From the NCBI GenBank assembly GCA_017937125.1, contig JAGBEH010000001.1, positions 372,001 to 436,000 on the forward strand: DNA of 64,000 nucleotides. Direction: 5' to 3'. Below are positions 63,236 to 64,000 of the stretch, in pieces. Position numbers and translations under genes: made by a program. The DNA comes from Alistipes sp. (lineage in GTDB: Bacteria; Bacteroidota; Bacteroidia; Bacteroidales; Rikenellaceae). The stretch's first letter is position 1. The number at the start of each line of letters is the position of its first letter. The notes beneath the pieces are model-generated. The model was not told the DNA's origin and ran no database searches. It worked only from the letters and a program-made list of their open reading frames with translations.

Positions 63236-64000
63236 CTATCTGATAAATTCTCCGCGCCACGTCGCCGTGTTGCCGCAGTTGTCGGTGACGGTCAGCGTAA
63301 GGAGGTGCTTCATTCCGCGGGCATAATGCAGGTGGTCGAACCTGTGATACATAGTGCCGCGTACGGGCGAATAGTCTATCGGCACCCATTTGCCGTCGAT
63401 CGAGGCCGAATACTCCTTTATTCCCGAGAAGTTGTCTTTTACCGAGAATGCGAGGCCTTTGCACTTGCGTAAATCTCCGTTTATTTGGAATTCGGGCGTT
63501 ATGGACGGCGGTACGGTGTCGGCTGCCAGATAAAATTTCCCGAAACGCCGTGTGCGTGCCGTCACTCTGCCGTTGCGGTACTCTCCGCCGACATAGGATG
63601 CTTTGCCCTTCGCCGATATGGTCGCAAGAGCCGTTTTGCCCTGCATATTCTGCGGAACGAACGCTTTTATCGATAACGTTGCGGCCGTTTGCAGCGGCGT
63701 GTGGGCATTCATAACTTCATACACGGGCGACAGTATGGTTATAGTTGAATCCGCAGGTACCTGCATATCGGTTATGCCGCAGCTGAAAACCGCAGACTCG
63801 TAGAGCGCTTTTTTCGGGATAGAGATATGTATATCCCCGCAGTCGTACTCGAACGGTTCGTTGCGGTCGATGACGGCAGCCCCTTCCGTCTCGGGCATAT
63901 GCGGCGGTTCGGCACCTCCGATTATTTCGAACTCGAGGACGGATACGTTGCGGCAGTCGTCTTCAGCCTCGATGCGTATGCGGCGGTGCTCGTCAGATCG
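63236..64000 (-). CDS. M23-family metallopeptidase, C-terminal part (5' truncated by the window end)
   Basis: The minus-strand frame stays open from the M at 63898 to the window edge (further residues read ...IEAEDDCRNVSVLEFEI), so the gene begins outside. The visible 255 residues resemble the C-terminal beta domains found after the M23 peptidase domain in Bacteroidetes cell-wall endopeptidases: PPSITPEFQINGDLRKCKGLAFSVKDNFSGIKEYSASIDGKW is the type of stretch seen, ending with VTDNCGNTATW. The peptidase domain itself is not visible, so the assignment rests on this tail. Confidence 0.7.
   Translation of the reverse strand, partial: RSDEHRRIRIEAEDDCRNVSVLEFEIIGGAEPPHMPETEGAAVIDRNEPFEYDCGDIHISIPKKALYESAVFSCGITDMQVPADSTITILSPVYEVMNAHTPLQTAATLSIKAFVPQNMQGKTALATISAKGKASYVGGEYRNGRVTARTRRFGKFYLAADTVPPSITPEFQINGDLRKCKGLAFSVKDNFSGIKEYSASIDGKWVPIDYSPVRGTMYHRFDHLHYARGMKHLLTLTVTDNCGNTATWRGEFIR

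Overview
The window looks like chromosome from a gut Bacteroidales, most plausibly an Alistipes-like Rikenellaceae member (inference). Supporting signs are promoters of the TAnnTTTG (-7) and TTG/TTTG (-33) type before many genes, few usable Shine-Dalgarno sites, a SusC/SusD pair, many signal-peptide and lipobox proteins, a single-chain glycyl-tRNA synthetase, pyruvate phosphate dikinase, and acpP-fabF-rnc and rpsP-rimM neighbourhoods. GC is above half by eye. There is no rRNA, CRISPR array, transposase or phage gene.

Layout. 1-5.5 kb: the end of an unrecognised secreted protein, an acetylxylan-esterase-like enzyme, a family 2 glycosyltransferase, and a sugar/nucleoside kinase behind 6-phosphofructokinase. 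5.6-8.7 kb: a four-gene envelope-stress-like operon (PspC, PadR, DUF2807, PspC). 9.2-17.4 kb: a SusC/SusD outer-membrane uptake locus followed by two unrecognised lipoproteins and no enzyme. 17.8-22.2 kb: nucleobase (NCS2), phosphate (PiT) and ZIP metal transporters. 22.2-25.1 kb: a coupled DNA alkylation repair pair, a HAD phosphatase and a nitroreductase. 25.2-27.9 kb: a lone GH78 rhamnosidase. 28-36.5 kb: RluA-type pseudouridine synthase, a bile-salt-hydrolase-like Ntn hydrolase, tRNA-Phe, flavin reductase, Nudix hydrolase, cysteine desulfidase coupled to a phytase-like phosphatase, and RadC. 36.5-46 kb: housekeeping genes (rnc with a very long tail, fabF, acpP, pepE, yraN, waaA, glyS, ruvX, def). 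46-47.6 kb: a small barrel protein, a repeat-rich spacer and tRNA-Arg. 47.6-53.9 kb: three tandem paralogous secreted endonuclease/exonuclease/phosphatase (EEP) proteins. 54-58.5 kb: rpsP, rimM, mnmA, then an SGNH esterase coupled to another EEP-like protein. 58.5-64 kb: ppdK, a small barrel protein, a tandem array of promoter-bearing 72-bp repeats, a NAGPA-type phosphodiester glycosidase, and the C-terminal part of an M23 peptidase.

Themes. The accessory content is export-heavy: polymer capture (SusCD), rhamnose and acetyl-ester removal (GH78, AXE1, two SGNH proteins), phosphate release (three EEP proteins, the histidine phosphatase, NAGPA) and phosphate import (PiT). Together these suggest scavenging of host and plant phospho- and glyco-compounds (inference). 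The signals most worth a second look are the 72-bp repeat array with its diverged copy at 30 kb, the triple EEP cluster, the RNase III tail, the enzyme-free SusCD locus, and the mosaic base composition of its 814-residue lipoprotein.
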